From a virus, in the IMG/VR virus record IMGVR_UViG_3300045955_000077, positions 1-42,767 of that record: a DNA stretch of 42,767 nucleotides. One strand, written 5' to 3'. Positions 5,489 to 11,959 of this stretch are shown piece by piece. The stretch's first letter is position 1. Each line of letters opens with the position of its first letter. Position numbers and translations under genes: made by a program. A model generated the notes under the pieces. The model saw nothing but the letters and a program-made list of their open reading frames with translations. It made no database searches and was not told where the DNA came from.

Positions 5489-6079
5489 TCAATCGGCGCT
5501 CGCCGGGCAACCTCGCCCCACCTTCTGCAAGTGCTCGTTGCGCTCGTTGCGCAACCACCTGCCCGCACGCCACACGCCACGCCCGCCAATGTAAATCCGC
5601 ATGTGCCGAATCTCACCACCGGCCGCCGACGCATGCACGGGCTCCATGATGAACGCATATACGCAACCATTCAAGGGCTCAGTGAGATATTCCACCGGGA
5701 CATCCACGCCTGCAAATTCCAGGACAATCGCGCGCACCGACTGATCGATCCGGTTCATGACTGTGCGATCCGAGCAGCGCTCACGCTGCCCGATCGCCCA
5801 CAACGGCGCCCCCATCGCCCACGCCAGCAGCCGCCGCCAGGCCTGCCCCCCATGCTCGCGCTTGAGCCACGCCAGCCACGGCTCCACCAGCTCGGACTGG
5901 CTCACATCGCGCGCGCTCGGCCGAAACCGCCGCACCGCCGCCGGCGCCCAGCCATAGGCCTCGCGCACGTCATGCACGATGTGCATCGATTGCCGCGCCC
6001 AGCCCCGATAGCGCGCATCCGGATCGCTCAACGCCCCCATGGTCAGAATCGCCTGGCGGATGATCTCGCGCACCGCCAT
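5489..6079 (-). CDS. DUF6362-like phage protein (196 aa)
   Basis: Contains an AYGWAPAAVRRFRPSARDVSQ segment, then PWLAWLKREHGGQAWRRLLAWAMGAPLWAIG and RCSDRTVMNRIDQSVRAIV. This order (AYGW, WL.WL, repeated Trp, then a sigma-like HTH CSDRTVMNRID) matches the DUF6362-type proteins of alphaproteobacterial phages, which sit near replication and regulatory genes. The HTH suggests DNA binding, perhaps antitermination or regulation. The start ATG 6079 lies 7 bases after the previous stop; ATG 6136 would overlap the upstream gene. Last gene of the early minus operon. Confidence 0.7.
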   Translation of the reverse strand: MAVREIIRQAILTMGALSDPDARYRGWARQSMHIVHDVREAYGWAPAAVRRFRPSARDVSQSELVEPWLAWLKREHGGQAWRRLLAWAMGAPLWAIGQRERCSDRTVMNRIDQSVRAIVLEFAGVDVPVEYLTEPLNGCVYAFIMEPVHASAAGGEIRHMRIYIGGRGVWRAGRWLRNERNEHLQKVGRGCPASAD

Positions 6080-6086
6080 CAATAAT

Positions 6087-6344
6087 TCAGTCCGTACCGC
6101 CGGTGAATGACCGTTGCGGGGTGGACCCTCCAGCAACCCAACCCTCCCGACGCTGCCAACCCTCGATCGCCCGATTTACCCGGACCTTGAATTCTTCCTC
6201 GGCAATCACAATCGCAATGATGGGGGCGGTAACCGCACGCGCAGGGTCAATCCCCAGCGCAGTACAGCGAGCAATGAACACCAGGTCGGCCAGCCGACCA
6301 AGCGCCGCACAATGCTCCGCATCGCCCATTTCAGTCAAGGCCAA
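6087..6344 (-). CDS. Hypothetical protein (85 aa)
   Basis: ATG 6344, six bases after the previous gene's end. A helical N-terminus (MALTEMGDAEHCAALGRLAD) leads to CTALGIDPARAVTAP, a hydrophobic run PIIAIVIAEEEF, and a charged C-terminus (KVRVNRAIEGWQRREGW). Not recognised. It belongs to the early minus operon between the 59-residue gene and the DUF6362-like gene. Confidence 0.65.
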   Translation of the reverse strand: MALTEMGDAEHCAALGRLADLVFIARCTALGIDPARAVTAPIIAIVIAEEEFKVRVNRAIEGWQRREGWVAGGSTPQRSFTGGTD

Positions 6345-6350
6345 TCAGTC

Positions 6351-6530
6351 CTAGCGCCGGTCGCCCATGCGCGTGCGCGGATCGGCATCCTGCACCCACT
6401 TGAACGGCACCCATAGCCCGCGCTCGTCCTCGCGCCAGAACCGCGACTCGCGCTCGCACCGCTCCCTGATCGCCGCATATTGCGGCGCATCGAACGGCAC
6501 CAGACAATTGCCCGGATCGGGCGGCCTCAC
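6351..6530 (-). CDS. Small hypothetical protein (59 aa), GTG start overlapping upstream stop
   Basis: GTG 6530 overlaps the previous TGA (GTGA). The product reads PPDPGNCLVPFDAPQYAAI, then CERESRFWREDERGLWVPF and ends KWVQDADPRTRMGDRR. Natural composition and perfect coupling support it. Similar short phage proteins with a DAPQYAAIRER-like core occur next to nuclease genes, but I cannot name a family with certainty. Confidence 0.65.
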   Translation of the reverse strand: MRPPDPGNCLVPFDAPQYAAIRERCERESRFWREDERGLWVPFKWVQDADPRTRMGDRR

Positions 6531-6934
6531 AGAAGCTCGCCGGGCGGCCACCGAGTTGGAAACCTCCACCCGCCCCGCTTGTCCCTCGGGTAATCCATGC
6601 CCCTCGTGCGCTTCCCGTAGGCGTCCCATGCCTCCAGCTCCTTCGAACCAAATCGCGCGTAATACCCCGGCGCCGCGCCGTTGCCGTTGCCGGCTACCGG
6701 CGCAAAGCCCTCCCAGAACCGGCCGTTGAGCCAGCCCTGCGCATGCTTGCGGTAATGATCGTCGCGCCCGCTCCACGCGCACGCCTGCGCCGGCAACGTC
6801 GCCAGCGCCGCCGCCCGATCGGCCGCGGTCAACTTGCTCCAGGCCCGGAAGGCGTCCGGCTTGGACATGCCGGCCTTGGCGCGCGGATACTCCCGCCAGA
6901 ACTGCTCGAAAGCCTCGCTGTAGACGCGCTTCAT
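6527..6934 (-). CDS. Replication-associated-like phage protein (135 aa)
   Basis: The N-terminus SEAFEQFWREYPRAKAGM, then a RAWSKLTAADRAAAL segment and HYRKHAQGWLNGRFWEG. The pattern FxxFWxxYPR followed by a Lys/Ala helix and a WLNxxxWE motif is typical of the C-terminal part of phage O/DnaT-like replication proteins and of short stand-alone proteins related to them. Here only that part exists, with no DNA-binding N-terminal domain. Its start overlaps the end of the VRR-NUC gene. Confidence 0.65.
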   Translation of the reverse strand: MKRVYSEAFEQFWREYPRAKAGMSKPDAFRAWSKLTAADRAAALATLPAQACAWSGRDDHYRKHAQGWLNGRFWEGFAPVAGNGNGAAPGYYARFGSKELEAWDAYGKRTRGMDYPRDKRGGWRFPTRWPPGELL

Positions 6935-7353
6935 TGCATTTCGATCCCGCTGCGCACCGCACCCCAGCTCAACAGAATCGCGAACGCGCCCTTGAGATCA
7001 TGCGCAATCGCAAACCGATAGCCGTTGAGCGAGCACCACAATTGAAAGCCCGCCTGCGCCTCGCTCAGTTGCCCGCCCTGGCGCTTGAGCTCAAGAAAAT
7101 GCGCGCGCGGATTCTGCCCATAGCGCGGCGGCAGCAAGATGAAATCCGGCCAGCCAGGCTGCACCCCCATCCGCTTAAGCCGCGCCCCGGTCACCGGCGA
7201 GCGCTGCTCGCCATGCCCGATATGGGTCCACGCCCAGTTGGGCGCCGCCCACCGCCGCAGCACGTCCGCCACCGCGCACTGCGTGCGGAACTCGAGCGGC
7301 GGCAGCAGCTTGGTGCGCTGGCGCTTGCCTCGGAGATGCAACTGCGCAGTCAC
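6931..7353 (-). CDS. VRR-NUC domain nuclease (140 aa)
   Basis: The VRR-NUC core of the PD-(D/E)XK superfamily is visible: an N-terminal helix around FRTQCAVADVLRRW, then GVQPGWPDFILLPP with the catalytic Asp, and HFLELKRQGGQLSEAQ with the E-x-K pair. Stand-alone VRR-NUC proteins of this size are common in phages and cut branched or structured DNA. The neighbouring replication-like gene supports a role in DNA processing. Length is normal. The C-terminal AIAHDLKGAFAILLSW is typical of the family. Confidence 0.85.
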   Translation of the reverse strand: MTAQLHLRGKRQRTKLLPPLEFRTQCAVADVLRRWAAPNWAWTHIGHGEQRSPVTGARLKRMGVQPGWPDFILLPPRYGQNPRAHFLELKRQGGQLSEAQAGFQLWCSLNGYRFAIAHDLKGAFAILLSWGAVRSGIEMQ

Positions 7354-7365
7354 TGATTTTATCCA

Positions 7366-7599
7366 TCACATCTGCGCGGAACGCCGCCGCCGCGGCCGCG
7401 CGGCCAGCAGCCGGGCCATCAGCGACGATGTGACCGCGGCCGATTCCGCCGGCGGGGAACGGGCTACCGCCTCCCAATATTGGGCCGGGATACGATCACG
7501 CTGACGCCACTTGCGCACTGACTCCACCGGTGCCCCTACGTCCAGCGCCATGGCGGTCGGACTGGGCCACAGATCCACAATCTGACGGAACGACCTCAT
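7366..7599 (-). CDS. Cro-like HTH regulator (77 aa)
   Basis: IVDLWPSPTAMALDVGAPV, then ESVRKWRQRDRIPAQYWEAVA: an HTH with the sequence pattern V..VRKWR..D.IPAQYW known from Cro-like regulators of alphaproteobacterial phages. A basic tail (RLLAARPRRRRSAQM) follows. Start ATG 7599 (MRSFRQIV) was chosen because the -10 box at 7612-7607 places transcription start at about 7600, implying a leaderless message, as for lambda cI from its maintenance promoter. It is divergent from the XRE gene at 7685, forming the likely lysis-lysogeny switch. Confidence 0.8.
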   Translation of the reverse strand: MRSFRQIVDLWPSPTAMALDVGAPVESVRKWRQRDRIPAQYWEAVARSPPAESAAVTSSLMARLLAARPRRRRSAQM

Positions 7600-7606
7600 G
7601 CTGATT

Positions 7607-7635
7607 AAATTAGGACAAAAAGTTCTTGTATTCAA
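7607..7635 (-). promoter_or_regulatory. Promoter of the minus early operon, predicted leaderless
   Basis: On the minus strand: -35 TTGAAT (7635-7630), 17-base spacer, -10 TAATTT (7612-7607). Six to seven bases downstream is the ATG at 7599. The spacer holds the operator TTAGGAC-N5-GTTCTTG. Confidence 0.65.
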
Positions 7636-7651
7636 GAGCAAAGTGTCCCAT
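7610..7651. promoter_or_regulatory. Tandem operator pair between the divergent regulators
   Basis: First site TTAGGACAAAAAGTTCTTG (7610-7628, centre 7619). Second, weaker site CAAGAGC-AAAGT-GTCCCAT (7633-7651, centre 7642). Their centres are 23 bases apart, close to the 22-base spacing of the pair at 7995-8035, which fits two dimers on the same DNA face. Confidence 0.55.
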
Positions 7652-7684
7652 GACAACGCTTCGCAGCATGGCATTAGTACCGCC

Positions 7685-7990
7685 ATGGCTGACAAGTTGT
7701 CCGAGAGTGAGCAAAAGCTGGCATTTATCAATCGGGTGCGGACTGCCCGCATGGCAAGGTTCCCCACCCAGCGGCCGATGTTGACAATTCTGGATATCGA
7801 ACAAGGTACTTATAAGTGGTACGAAAGCCGTACCCCGCTGCCGCACCGCTACATCCCCAAATTCTGCGCTGCCACCGGCGTATCGATCGAATGGCTGCTG
7901 ACTGGCGAGGGTCCAGGCCCGATTGCAGCCGAATCGCCTGTCAGAAAACGCGGGCGACCACGCAAGCTGCGGCACGACCACGCCGCATGA
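7685..7990 (+). CDS. XRE-family repressor-like regulator (101 aa)
   Basis: Helical N-terminus with RVRTARMARFPTQRP, then LDIEQGTYKWYESRTPLP and IPKFCAATGVSIEWLLTGEGP. The ending F/I-C-AATGVSIEWLLTGEGP is the hallmark of phage CI-type HTH domains. A basic tail KRGRPRKLRHDH follows in place of a protease-sensitive dimerisation domain, so this is a short repressor or a second Cro. Start ATG 7685 (MADKLSE) is preferred over 7598, which would translate through the operators. It points toward the early plus operon and lies between the two operator pairs. Confidence 0.8.
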   Translation: MADKLSESEQKLAFINRVRTARMARFPTQRPMLTILDIEQGTYKWYESRTPLPHRYIPKFCAATGVSIEWLLTGEGPGPIAAESPVRKRGRPRKLRHDHAA

Positions 7991-7994
7991 TTTA

Positions 7995-8035
7995 AGTGGA
8001 CATATAGTCCTTGACATTAGGACAGTTTGTTCTAA
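7995..8035. promoter_or_regulatory. Tandem operator pair before the early plus operon
   Basis: Site one: GGACATATAGTCC (7998-8010, perfect palindrome, centre 8004). Site two: TTAGGACAGTTTGTTCTAA (8017-8035, arms differ at one pair, centre 8026). The centres are 22 bases apart. Site two fills the spacer of the promoter at 8011-8038. Confidence 0.75.
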
Positions 8036-8038
8036 TAT
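8011..8038 (+). promoter_or_regulatory. Strong early rightward promoter
   Basis: TTGACA at 8011-8016, 16-base spacer and TAATAT at 8033-8038 (or TATAAC at 8036-8041 with a 19-base spacer). It should drive the ERF-YqaJ-integrase operon. A bound repressor at 8017-8035 would block it directly. Confidence 0.75.
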
Positions 8039-8064
8039 AACTCCCCTATTAAGGGGAGTATTAA

Positions 8065-8239
8065 ATGCCTGCGCGCCGAGACCGCCTGGACGCCGACCGC
8101 TGCTGGGCCACCCGCTCGCGGCGCATGTGGCGCCCGCGCTGGCGCAGCATGCCCGGCAACACTGCCGAATTCCCCGACGATCCCCGCCGGCCGGTCTCCG
8201 GCATCAGCCGACCACCCCAACAGAGGGAGAACCACCGTC
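8065..8239 (+). other. Early leader with possible Arg-rich reading frame
   Basis: ATG 8065 has a good upstream GGGGAG and begins MPARRDRLDADRCW; the frame stays open to 8658, running through better genes in other frames and ending with the small membrane protein at 8551-8658. The Arg/His-rich middle looks like an out-of-frame shadow. Either a short leader peptide is made here or the segment is untranslated. I do not call a firm gene. Confidence 0.3.
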
Positions 8240-8362
8240 ATGAGAATGCTGCTTGTCGCCCTGCTGCTGCTCGCCGCAGCAGGCACCACCGCGATCGCCC
8301 AGAAATGCCAGTACGTGAGCTGCACCACGGTCGCCGGCATCACCAACTGCGTCTGCTACTGA
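8240..8362 (+). CDS. Tiny secreted Cys-containing peptide (40 aa)
   Basis: ATG 8240 has GAGGGAGA upstream. It encodes a signal-peptide-like start (MRMLLVALLLLAAAGTTAIA, with an AIA-Q cleavage pattern) and a mature part of about 20 residues, QKCQYVSCTTVAGITNCVCY, holding four cysteines. If exported, the cysteines could form two disulphides in the periplasm. Early expression suggests superinfection exclusion or envelope modification, but that is inference. It is too short for ordinary gene finders. Confidence 0.65.
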   Translation: MRMLLVALLLLAAAGTTAIAQKCQYVSCTTVAGITNCVCY

Positions 8363-8377
8363 GAGGGATGGGGCGCC

Positions 8378-8554
8378 GTGCTCAGGCTTGGCGATCTGCT
8401 CACCATGAGGTCCGCACTGCGGTTCGCCCTGGAGCGCGGCGCCCCGTTCACCCATCACCCGGCAGATTTCGAGCACACGGTTTTCGTCGAGAACCAAGTG
8501 GCCCGGCTGATCCAGGCACGCGAGCAGATGCCGCCATGGCCGAAGGACGAATGA
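8378..8554 (+). CDS. Small hypothetical protein (58 aa)
   Basis: GTG 8378 with GAGAGGGA upstream. Sequence MLRLGDLLTMRSALRFALERG, then PFTHHPADFEHTVFVENQVA and QAREQMPPWPKDE. Composition is natural, and its TGA overlaps the ATG of the next gene. No family recognised; probably a small cytosolic helical protein of the early operon. Confidence 0.6.
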   Translation: MLRLGDLLTMRSALRFALERGAPFTHHPADFEHTVFVENQVARLIQAREQMPPWPKDE

Positions 8555-8658
8555 TGATCCGCGACATCGCCATTGAACTCGCTGCCCTGTCTGCGCTGGC
8601 GCTGTTTGTGGCCACGCTGATCGTATGGGCGGCCATCATCCGGGGTCTCGTCATATGA
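8551..8658 (+). CDS. Single-span membrane microprotein (34-35 aa)
   Basis: ATG 8551 (or 8554). Charged start MMIRDIAIE, then a membrane segment of about 22 residues (LSALALFVATLIVWAAIIRG). The stop overlaps the ERF start (ATATGA). A small inner-membrane protein in the early operon; function unknown. Confidence 0.6.
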   Translation: MMIRDIAIELAALSALALFVATLIVWAAIIRGLVI

Positions 8659-9428
8659 CCGAGCCGGCAATCGTGTCGTCACCGGTAGCGTTACGCTTGG
8701 CAGCCATTACGCCAATGGACATGCTCGACCGCGCTATTGCAACCGGCGCCTCGATCGATGTGCTCGAAAAGCTGATGGGGCTCCAGGAACGCTGGGAGCG
8801 CAATCAGGCCAAGCGGGCATTCGACAATGCGCTGGCCGACGCCAAAGCCAAATTCCCGATTATCCGGAAATCACGGCAAGTCGAATATCCCAACCGCACC
8901 GGCGGTCGCACCGGCTACAGCTACGAGGATCTGGCCGACATCGCCCGGGCGATCGACGAGCCACTGGCCGAGCATGGCCTGTCCTATCGATTCCGCACGG
9001 CCTCACCACCCGGCGAGCGCGTATCGGTAACCTGCATTGTAAGCCACCGGGACGGTCACAGCGAGGAGAACACCCTTAGCGACAATCCGGACACATCCGG
9101 CGCCAAGAACTCGGTGCAGGCCATAGGGTCGATCGTCACCTACTTGCAGCGCTATACGCTCAAGGCAGCACTCGGGCTTGCCGCCGCGGTCGACGACGAT
9201 GCGCAAAGCCACAACAGCAAGCCACCTGAACCGGCAAGCCTGCTGATCACGCCGGCTCAAGTGGAAACCCTCAAGACGGCGCTGGAGATTGCCGACGTCG
9301 CCACAGAGGAATTCCTGCAGCGTGGCTCGATCTCCGATTTATCCGAGCTGCGCGCCGATCGTTATGAGGCCGCGCTGAAATGGATCCAATCTAGACGTGA
9401 GAGCGGCGATGGAGCAGCGCAGTCCTGA
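8655..9428 (+). CDS. ERF-family single-strand annealing protein (257 aa)
   Basis: Typical ERF features: MDMLDRAIATGASIDVLEKL, then NQAKRAFDNALADAKAKFP, GYSYEDLADIARAIDEPL and GSIVTYLQRYTLKAALGLAA with the family's YxxRYxL-type end. Residues 1-180 form the annealing core; the C-terminal part (ITPAQVETLKTALEIA and EAALKWIQSR) is a helical module common to these proteins. It anneals complementary strands during phage recombination, and the adjacent YqaJ exonuclease is the expected partner. Start ATG 8655 overlaps the previous stop. Confidence 0.9.
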   Translation: MTEPAIVSSPVALRLAAITPMDMLDRAIATGASIDVLEKLMGLQERWERNQAKRAFDNALADAKAKFPIIRKSRQVEYPNRTGGRTGYSYEDLADIARAIDEPLAEHGLSYRFRTASPPGERVSVTCIVSHRDGHSEENTLSDNPDTSGAKNSVQAIGSIVTYLQRYTLKAALGLAAAVDDDAQSHNSKPPEPASLLITPAQVETLKTALEIADVATEEFLQRGSISDLSELRADRYEAALKWIQSRRESGDGAAQS

Positions 9429-10032
9429 GTGGTATGCGGCCCGGCTGGGCAAATGGACCGGCAGCCGGGTGGCCGACGCCACCGCCATGCTGCGCGGCGG
9501 CGGATGGGGCGCCTCGCGCGAGCGCTACATGGGCGAGCTGATCGCCGAGCGGCTGACCGGCGTGCCGATGAAAAACCATGTCACTCCCGAAATGCAGTGG
9601 GGCATCGATCAGGAGGCGGACGCCAAGGCCGCCTATATGGCCCACAATTTTTGCATCATCCAGGACGTCGGGTTCATCGAGCACCCGCGCATTCCCATGT
9701 CGGGAACCAGCCCAGACGGCCTGATCGACGACGACGGTCAGGTCGAGATCAAGTGCCCGCTGACGTCGACGCATCTCGACACCCTGCTGGGCGAGACGTT
9801 CCCCGAGCGCTATTTCAAGCAGGTGCAATGGGGCATGGCGGTAACAGGACGCAGATGGTGCGACTGGGTGTCGTTCGATCCGCGCATGCCGCCGCGGATG
9901 CAGCTCTATGTGCTGCGGGTAAATCGTGACGACGCCATCATTGGCGTGCTCGAAAAGCACTGCATCCAGTTCCTCAAAGAGCTGGCCGACAAGATCGCCG
10001 AGCTCGAGATCAAGTATGGGCGGGCGGCATGA
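9409..10032 (+). CDS. YqaJ/lambda-exonuclease-like nuclease (207 aa)
   Basis: The N-terminal RSPEWYAARLGKWTGSR is the diagnostic YqaJ motif; the catalytic set follows as an E in MQWGIDQEADAKAAY, SGTSPDGLIDDDGQVEIK (Asp and E-x-K), and FKQVQWGMAVTG. It degrades one strand of duplex ends 5' to 3', giving substrate for ERF. The start ATG 9409 overlaps the ERF end by 20 bases, indicating coupled synthesis. Length is normal for the family. An ATG at 9397 is a weaker alternative. Confidence 0.92.
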   Translation: MEQRSPEWYAARLGKWTGSRVADATAMLRGGGWGASRERYMGELIAERLTGVPMKNHVTPEMQWGIDQEADAKAAYMAHNFCIIQDVGFIEHPRIPMSGTSPDGLIDDDGQVEIKCPLTSTHLDTLLGETFPERYFKQVQWGMAVTGRRWCDWVSFDPRMPPRMQLYVLRVNRDDAIIGVLEKHCIQFLKELADKIAELEIKYGRAA

Positions 10033-10529
10033 CTCCGTTCCTGGCCATATGGGACGGCGAGAATTTTGAGCCAGTCCGGCAGCATCGCAAGCTGGTCGAG
10101 GCCGAGCACACAACCGGCCGGCTGTATCGGCTGGCGGAAGCCTACGACCGCAGCATGGCCTCGCACCGGGGGTATTTCGCCGAAATCACCGATCGGTGGG
10201 CCAGCTTGCCGGAACAGTACGATGGAGAGTGGCCGAGTCCTGATCACCTGCGCAAATGGGCGCTGATCAAGACCGGCTTCTGCCACATCACAACTACGCC
10301 ATGCAAGTCGCGCGCGGAGGCCGAGCGCATCGCGGCACACATCCGCCGCCGCGATACTTACGCCGTGGTCTGGATCCGCGACAACGTCGTGCATGACGCC
10401 GTGGCCAAGTCGCAATCCATGACCGGCATGAACCGAGCAGAGTTCCAGGAAAGCAAAACCAAGGTCCTGCAATATCTGTCGGAGTTGATGGGCATCCCAG
10501 AGCAGAAACTAGCGGAGACAGGGACATGA
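10029..10529 (+). CDS. Conserved phage protein, DUF1367-like (166 aa)
   Basis: Central signature RSMASHRGYFAEITDRWASLP, read in two parts as RSMASHRGYF and AEITDRWASLP, then SPDHLRKWALIKTGFCH and AAHIRRRDTYAVVW. The RNxxxHRxFFAxxxxAWxNLPE-type arrangement plus a LRKWALIKTG segment is seen in DUF1367-like proteins encoded beside phage recombination genes. The C-terminal helix MNRAEFQESKTKVLQYLSE is common in the group. Role unknown, perhaps in recombination. Coupled to YqaJ by ATGA. Confidence 0.65.
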   Translation: MTPFLAIWDGENFEPVRQHRKLVEAEHTTGRLYRLAEAYDRSMASHRGYFAEITDRWASLPEQYDGEWPSPDHLRKWALIKTGFCHITTTPCKSRAEAERIAAHIRRRDTYAVVWIRDNVVHDAVAKSQSMTGMNRAEFQESKTKVLQYLSELMGIPEQKLAETGT

Positions 10530-10927
10530 GCAAGTTCATTCCGGATATGAAGGGACTGGCGCGGGAGCTAGAGGGCGGCAGCCAATTTGGTCAGGCAGCC
10601 AATTTGATGCCGTTTGCGCCGCCGACCGTGCGCAAGCAGCAGCAGCCTCCACTTATCGAGCAGATCAGGTCTTTCGCCGAGCTAAAGATGAAAGCAATCG
10701 ACGACCTGATGACTGACTGCAGGCAGCGATTAGCCAGTCTTGAAAGATTGGGACAGAGTCGACGCAATGAGATCGAGGCGACAACCAATGAATTGGTCAA
10801 GCAACTGACTGGCTGGAAAGACGAGATCGACGAACTGACGTTGCGCCTGGAAAAACCCAGGGAAGCAGAGGCGGATATGGATGCTGTCGCCTCCATCGCC
10901 GAGCAGGAGCACGGGCAACCGCGATGA
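10526..10927 (+). CDS. Coiled-coil hypothetical protein (133 aa)
   Basis: Residues 45-120 are a long heptad-like stretch (LIEQIRSFAELKMKAIDDLM, then RQRLASLERLGQSRRNEIEA and ELTLRLEKPREAEADMD), most likely a coiled coil. The N-terminus MSKFIPDMKGLARELEGG is helical. Coupled to the previous gene by an ATGA overlap. No enzyme motif; a structural or accessory role in the early DNA-processing complex is a guess. Confidence 0.65.
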   Translation: MSKFIPDMKGLARELEGGSQFGQAANLMPFAPPTVRKQQQPPLIEQIRSFAELKMKAIDDLMTDCRQRLASLERLGQSRRNEIEATTNELVKQLTGWKDEIDELTLRLEKPREAEADMDAVASIAEQEHGQPR

Positions 10928-10945
10928 CTGATGGAGAGCGCGACA

Positions 10946-11284
10946 ATGACTGACATCACGGAGCGGCTGCGCGGGTGGCGTGAGGTGCCGGGAATGACGT
11001 GCCCGCCATTCTTGGGCGAGGCCGCCGACGAGATCGAGCGGCTGCGCCGGGCCGACGAATGGCACCGCACAACAATAGCAGAGCGAGATGCGGAGATTGA
11101 GCGGCTGCGCGAGCGCATCGCCGAGCTTGAGGATCCGCACTATCTCAAGAGCCTGCACGCCGAGATCGAGCGGATGAGGGCCGCGCTGCGCCAGATCGTA
11201 ACCGAGGCCGATAGTGACGACGGGCTGACGGCGTGGGACGGCGCGGACATCGCACGCCGCGCTCTTTGGGGAAAAGCGCCGTGA
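10946..11284 (+). CDS. Coiled-coil protein with shared C-terminal module, copy A (112 aa)
   Basis: N-terminus MTDITERLRGWREVPGM, then ADEIERLRRADEWHRTT and a Glu/Arg/Leu coiled coil with repeated EIERLR units. The last 28 residues (LRQIVTEADSDDGLTAWDG followed by ADIARRAL) are nearly identical to the end of the protein at 13791-14171. Start ATG 10946 has GGAGAG upstream; ATG 10931 is less likely. Function unknown. The shared module suggests both bind the same partner. Confidence 0.7.
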   Translation: MTDITERLRGWREVPGMTCPPFLGEAADEIERLRRADEWHRTTIAERDAEIERLRERIAELEDPHYLKSLHAEIERMRAALRQIVTEADSDDGLTAWDGADIARRALWGKAP

Positions 11285-11481
11285 AACGCCCGTCCGATGC
11301 AAATGCCCTGACCGCCGTTCTGGCTTGGGAACGGTGCCAGGAAATGGCCGCGCGCTCGCCTGATCAGATTGTGCGCGATGCATGGTTGAGGGACGCCGAG
11401 AAGGCTTGGGAAATTATGCAGCGTTGGCTTGGTGAGCCCGCGCATACCTCTAAAGAGAGCAAACCAGATGCCAAACCCTGA
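11281..11481 (+). CDS. Small hypothetical protein (66 aa)
   Basis: GTG 11281 overlaps the previous TGA (GTGA). Sequence MKRPSDANALTAVLAWERCQ, then SPDQIVRDAWLRDAEKAWEI and a Lys-rich end. Helical and natural in composition; not recognised. The region just before it, AAACGCCCGTCC, resembles half of the dispersed hairpin but lacks the stem. Confidence 0.6.
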   Translation: MKRPSDANALTAVLAWERCQEMAARSPDQIVRDAWLRDAEKAWEIMQRWLGEPAHTSKESKPDAKP

Positions 11482-11668
11482 CGGAACGCGCACCCGCAAC
11501 GAGCACCGCCGCGAGCTTATCCATCGCATGATGACCCACATTCACAACGGCGTGGACCCTGACGAAGCCCTGACGCGGGCCGCAACCGAGCACAGAGAGA
11601 TAATCGAGCGCGAAGGTGCAGAGAAGATCGCCGAGGTCATGAAATTTCTCGGTATAAAGTCGCACTGA
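11468..11668 (+). CDS. Small hypothetical protein (66 aa)
   Basis: ATG 11468 overlaps the previous gene by 14 bases; AGAGAGCAAA upstream is a fair ribosome site. MPNPDGTRTRNEHRRELIH, then THIHNGVDPDEALTRAATE and a helical end KIAEVMKFLGIKSH. Acidic helix-rich protein, no family recognised. Confidence 0.6.
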   Translation: MPNPDGTRTRNEHRRELIHRMMTHIHNGVDPDEALTRAATEHREIIEREGAEKIAEVMKFLGIKSH

Positions 11669-11670
11669 AA

Positions 11671-11757
11671 ATGATGGAAATCGTCTTCATCTTTCTGGTG
11701 TGGGGGGCGCTCTGTGGCCTGATCGGATTTCTGGCCAGCCGCGCTCTAAAGCCTTGA
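11671..11757 (+). CDS. Membrane microprotein (28 aa)
   Basis: ATG 11671 follows the previous stop by two bases (TGAAAATG). It encodes MMEIVFIFLVWGALCGLIG, then FLASRALKP: almost entirely one membrane helix with a positive end. A similar SRAL ending occurs in a frame at 14581 (GISRALAG). Function unknown. Confidence 0.5.
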   Translation: MMEIVFIFLVWGALCGLIGFLASRALKP

Positions 11758-11770
11758 GGGCGGATGCTCC

Positions 11771-11959
11771 ATGCAGCAGAGACGACTGGTCTACGACAGG
11801 AGACGGGCGCACTGCTGGGAGTGCGGACCACCGGAGCCGGACGGCTGCTCGACAACCTGCATGTTGTGGGATGGGCATCAGGGCGAACACGAGTGGACGC
11901 GGGACGACGGGATCAGGATCACCTTTGCTCCCGCGCTCAACCCTACGGAGCGCGAATGA
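11771..11959 (+). CDS. Small Cys/His-rich protein, possible zinc binder (62 aa)
   Basis: RRRAHCWECGPPEPDGCSTT, then CMLWDGHQGEHEW: CxxC, further Cys residues and an HxxxH pair fit a small zinc ribbon or knuckle. The ending RITFAPALNPTERE is unremarkable. Its stop overlaps the next ATG. Likely a small regulatory or nucleic-acid-binding protein; no family can be named. Confidence 0.6.
   Translation: MQQRRLVYDRRRAHCWECGPPEPDGCSTTCMLWDGHQGEHEWTRDDGIRITFAPALNPTERE

Noticed and set aside
5260-5649. 129-codon plus-strand frame in the convergent region
   Set aside because: It reads straight through the strong terminator at 5450-5477 and into the antisense of the DUF6362-like gene, so it is unlikely to be translated as such.
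8065-8658. 197-codon plus-strand frame after the early promoter
   Set aside because: Arg/His/Pro-rich middle typical of a wrong frame, and it crosses two better small genes with their own ribosome sites. Only the leader part was kept as uncertain.
11262-11296. Possible further copy of the dispersed hairpin (AAAAGCGCCGTGAAACGCCCGTCC region)
   Set aside because: The flanks resemble the element, but the stem cannot form (GCGCC against CGCCC out of register), and the GTGA gene overlap explains the bases.
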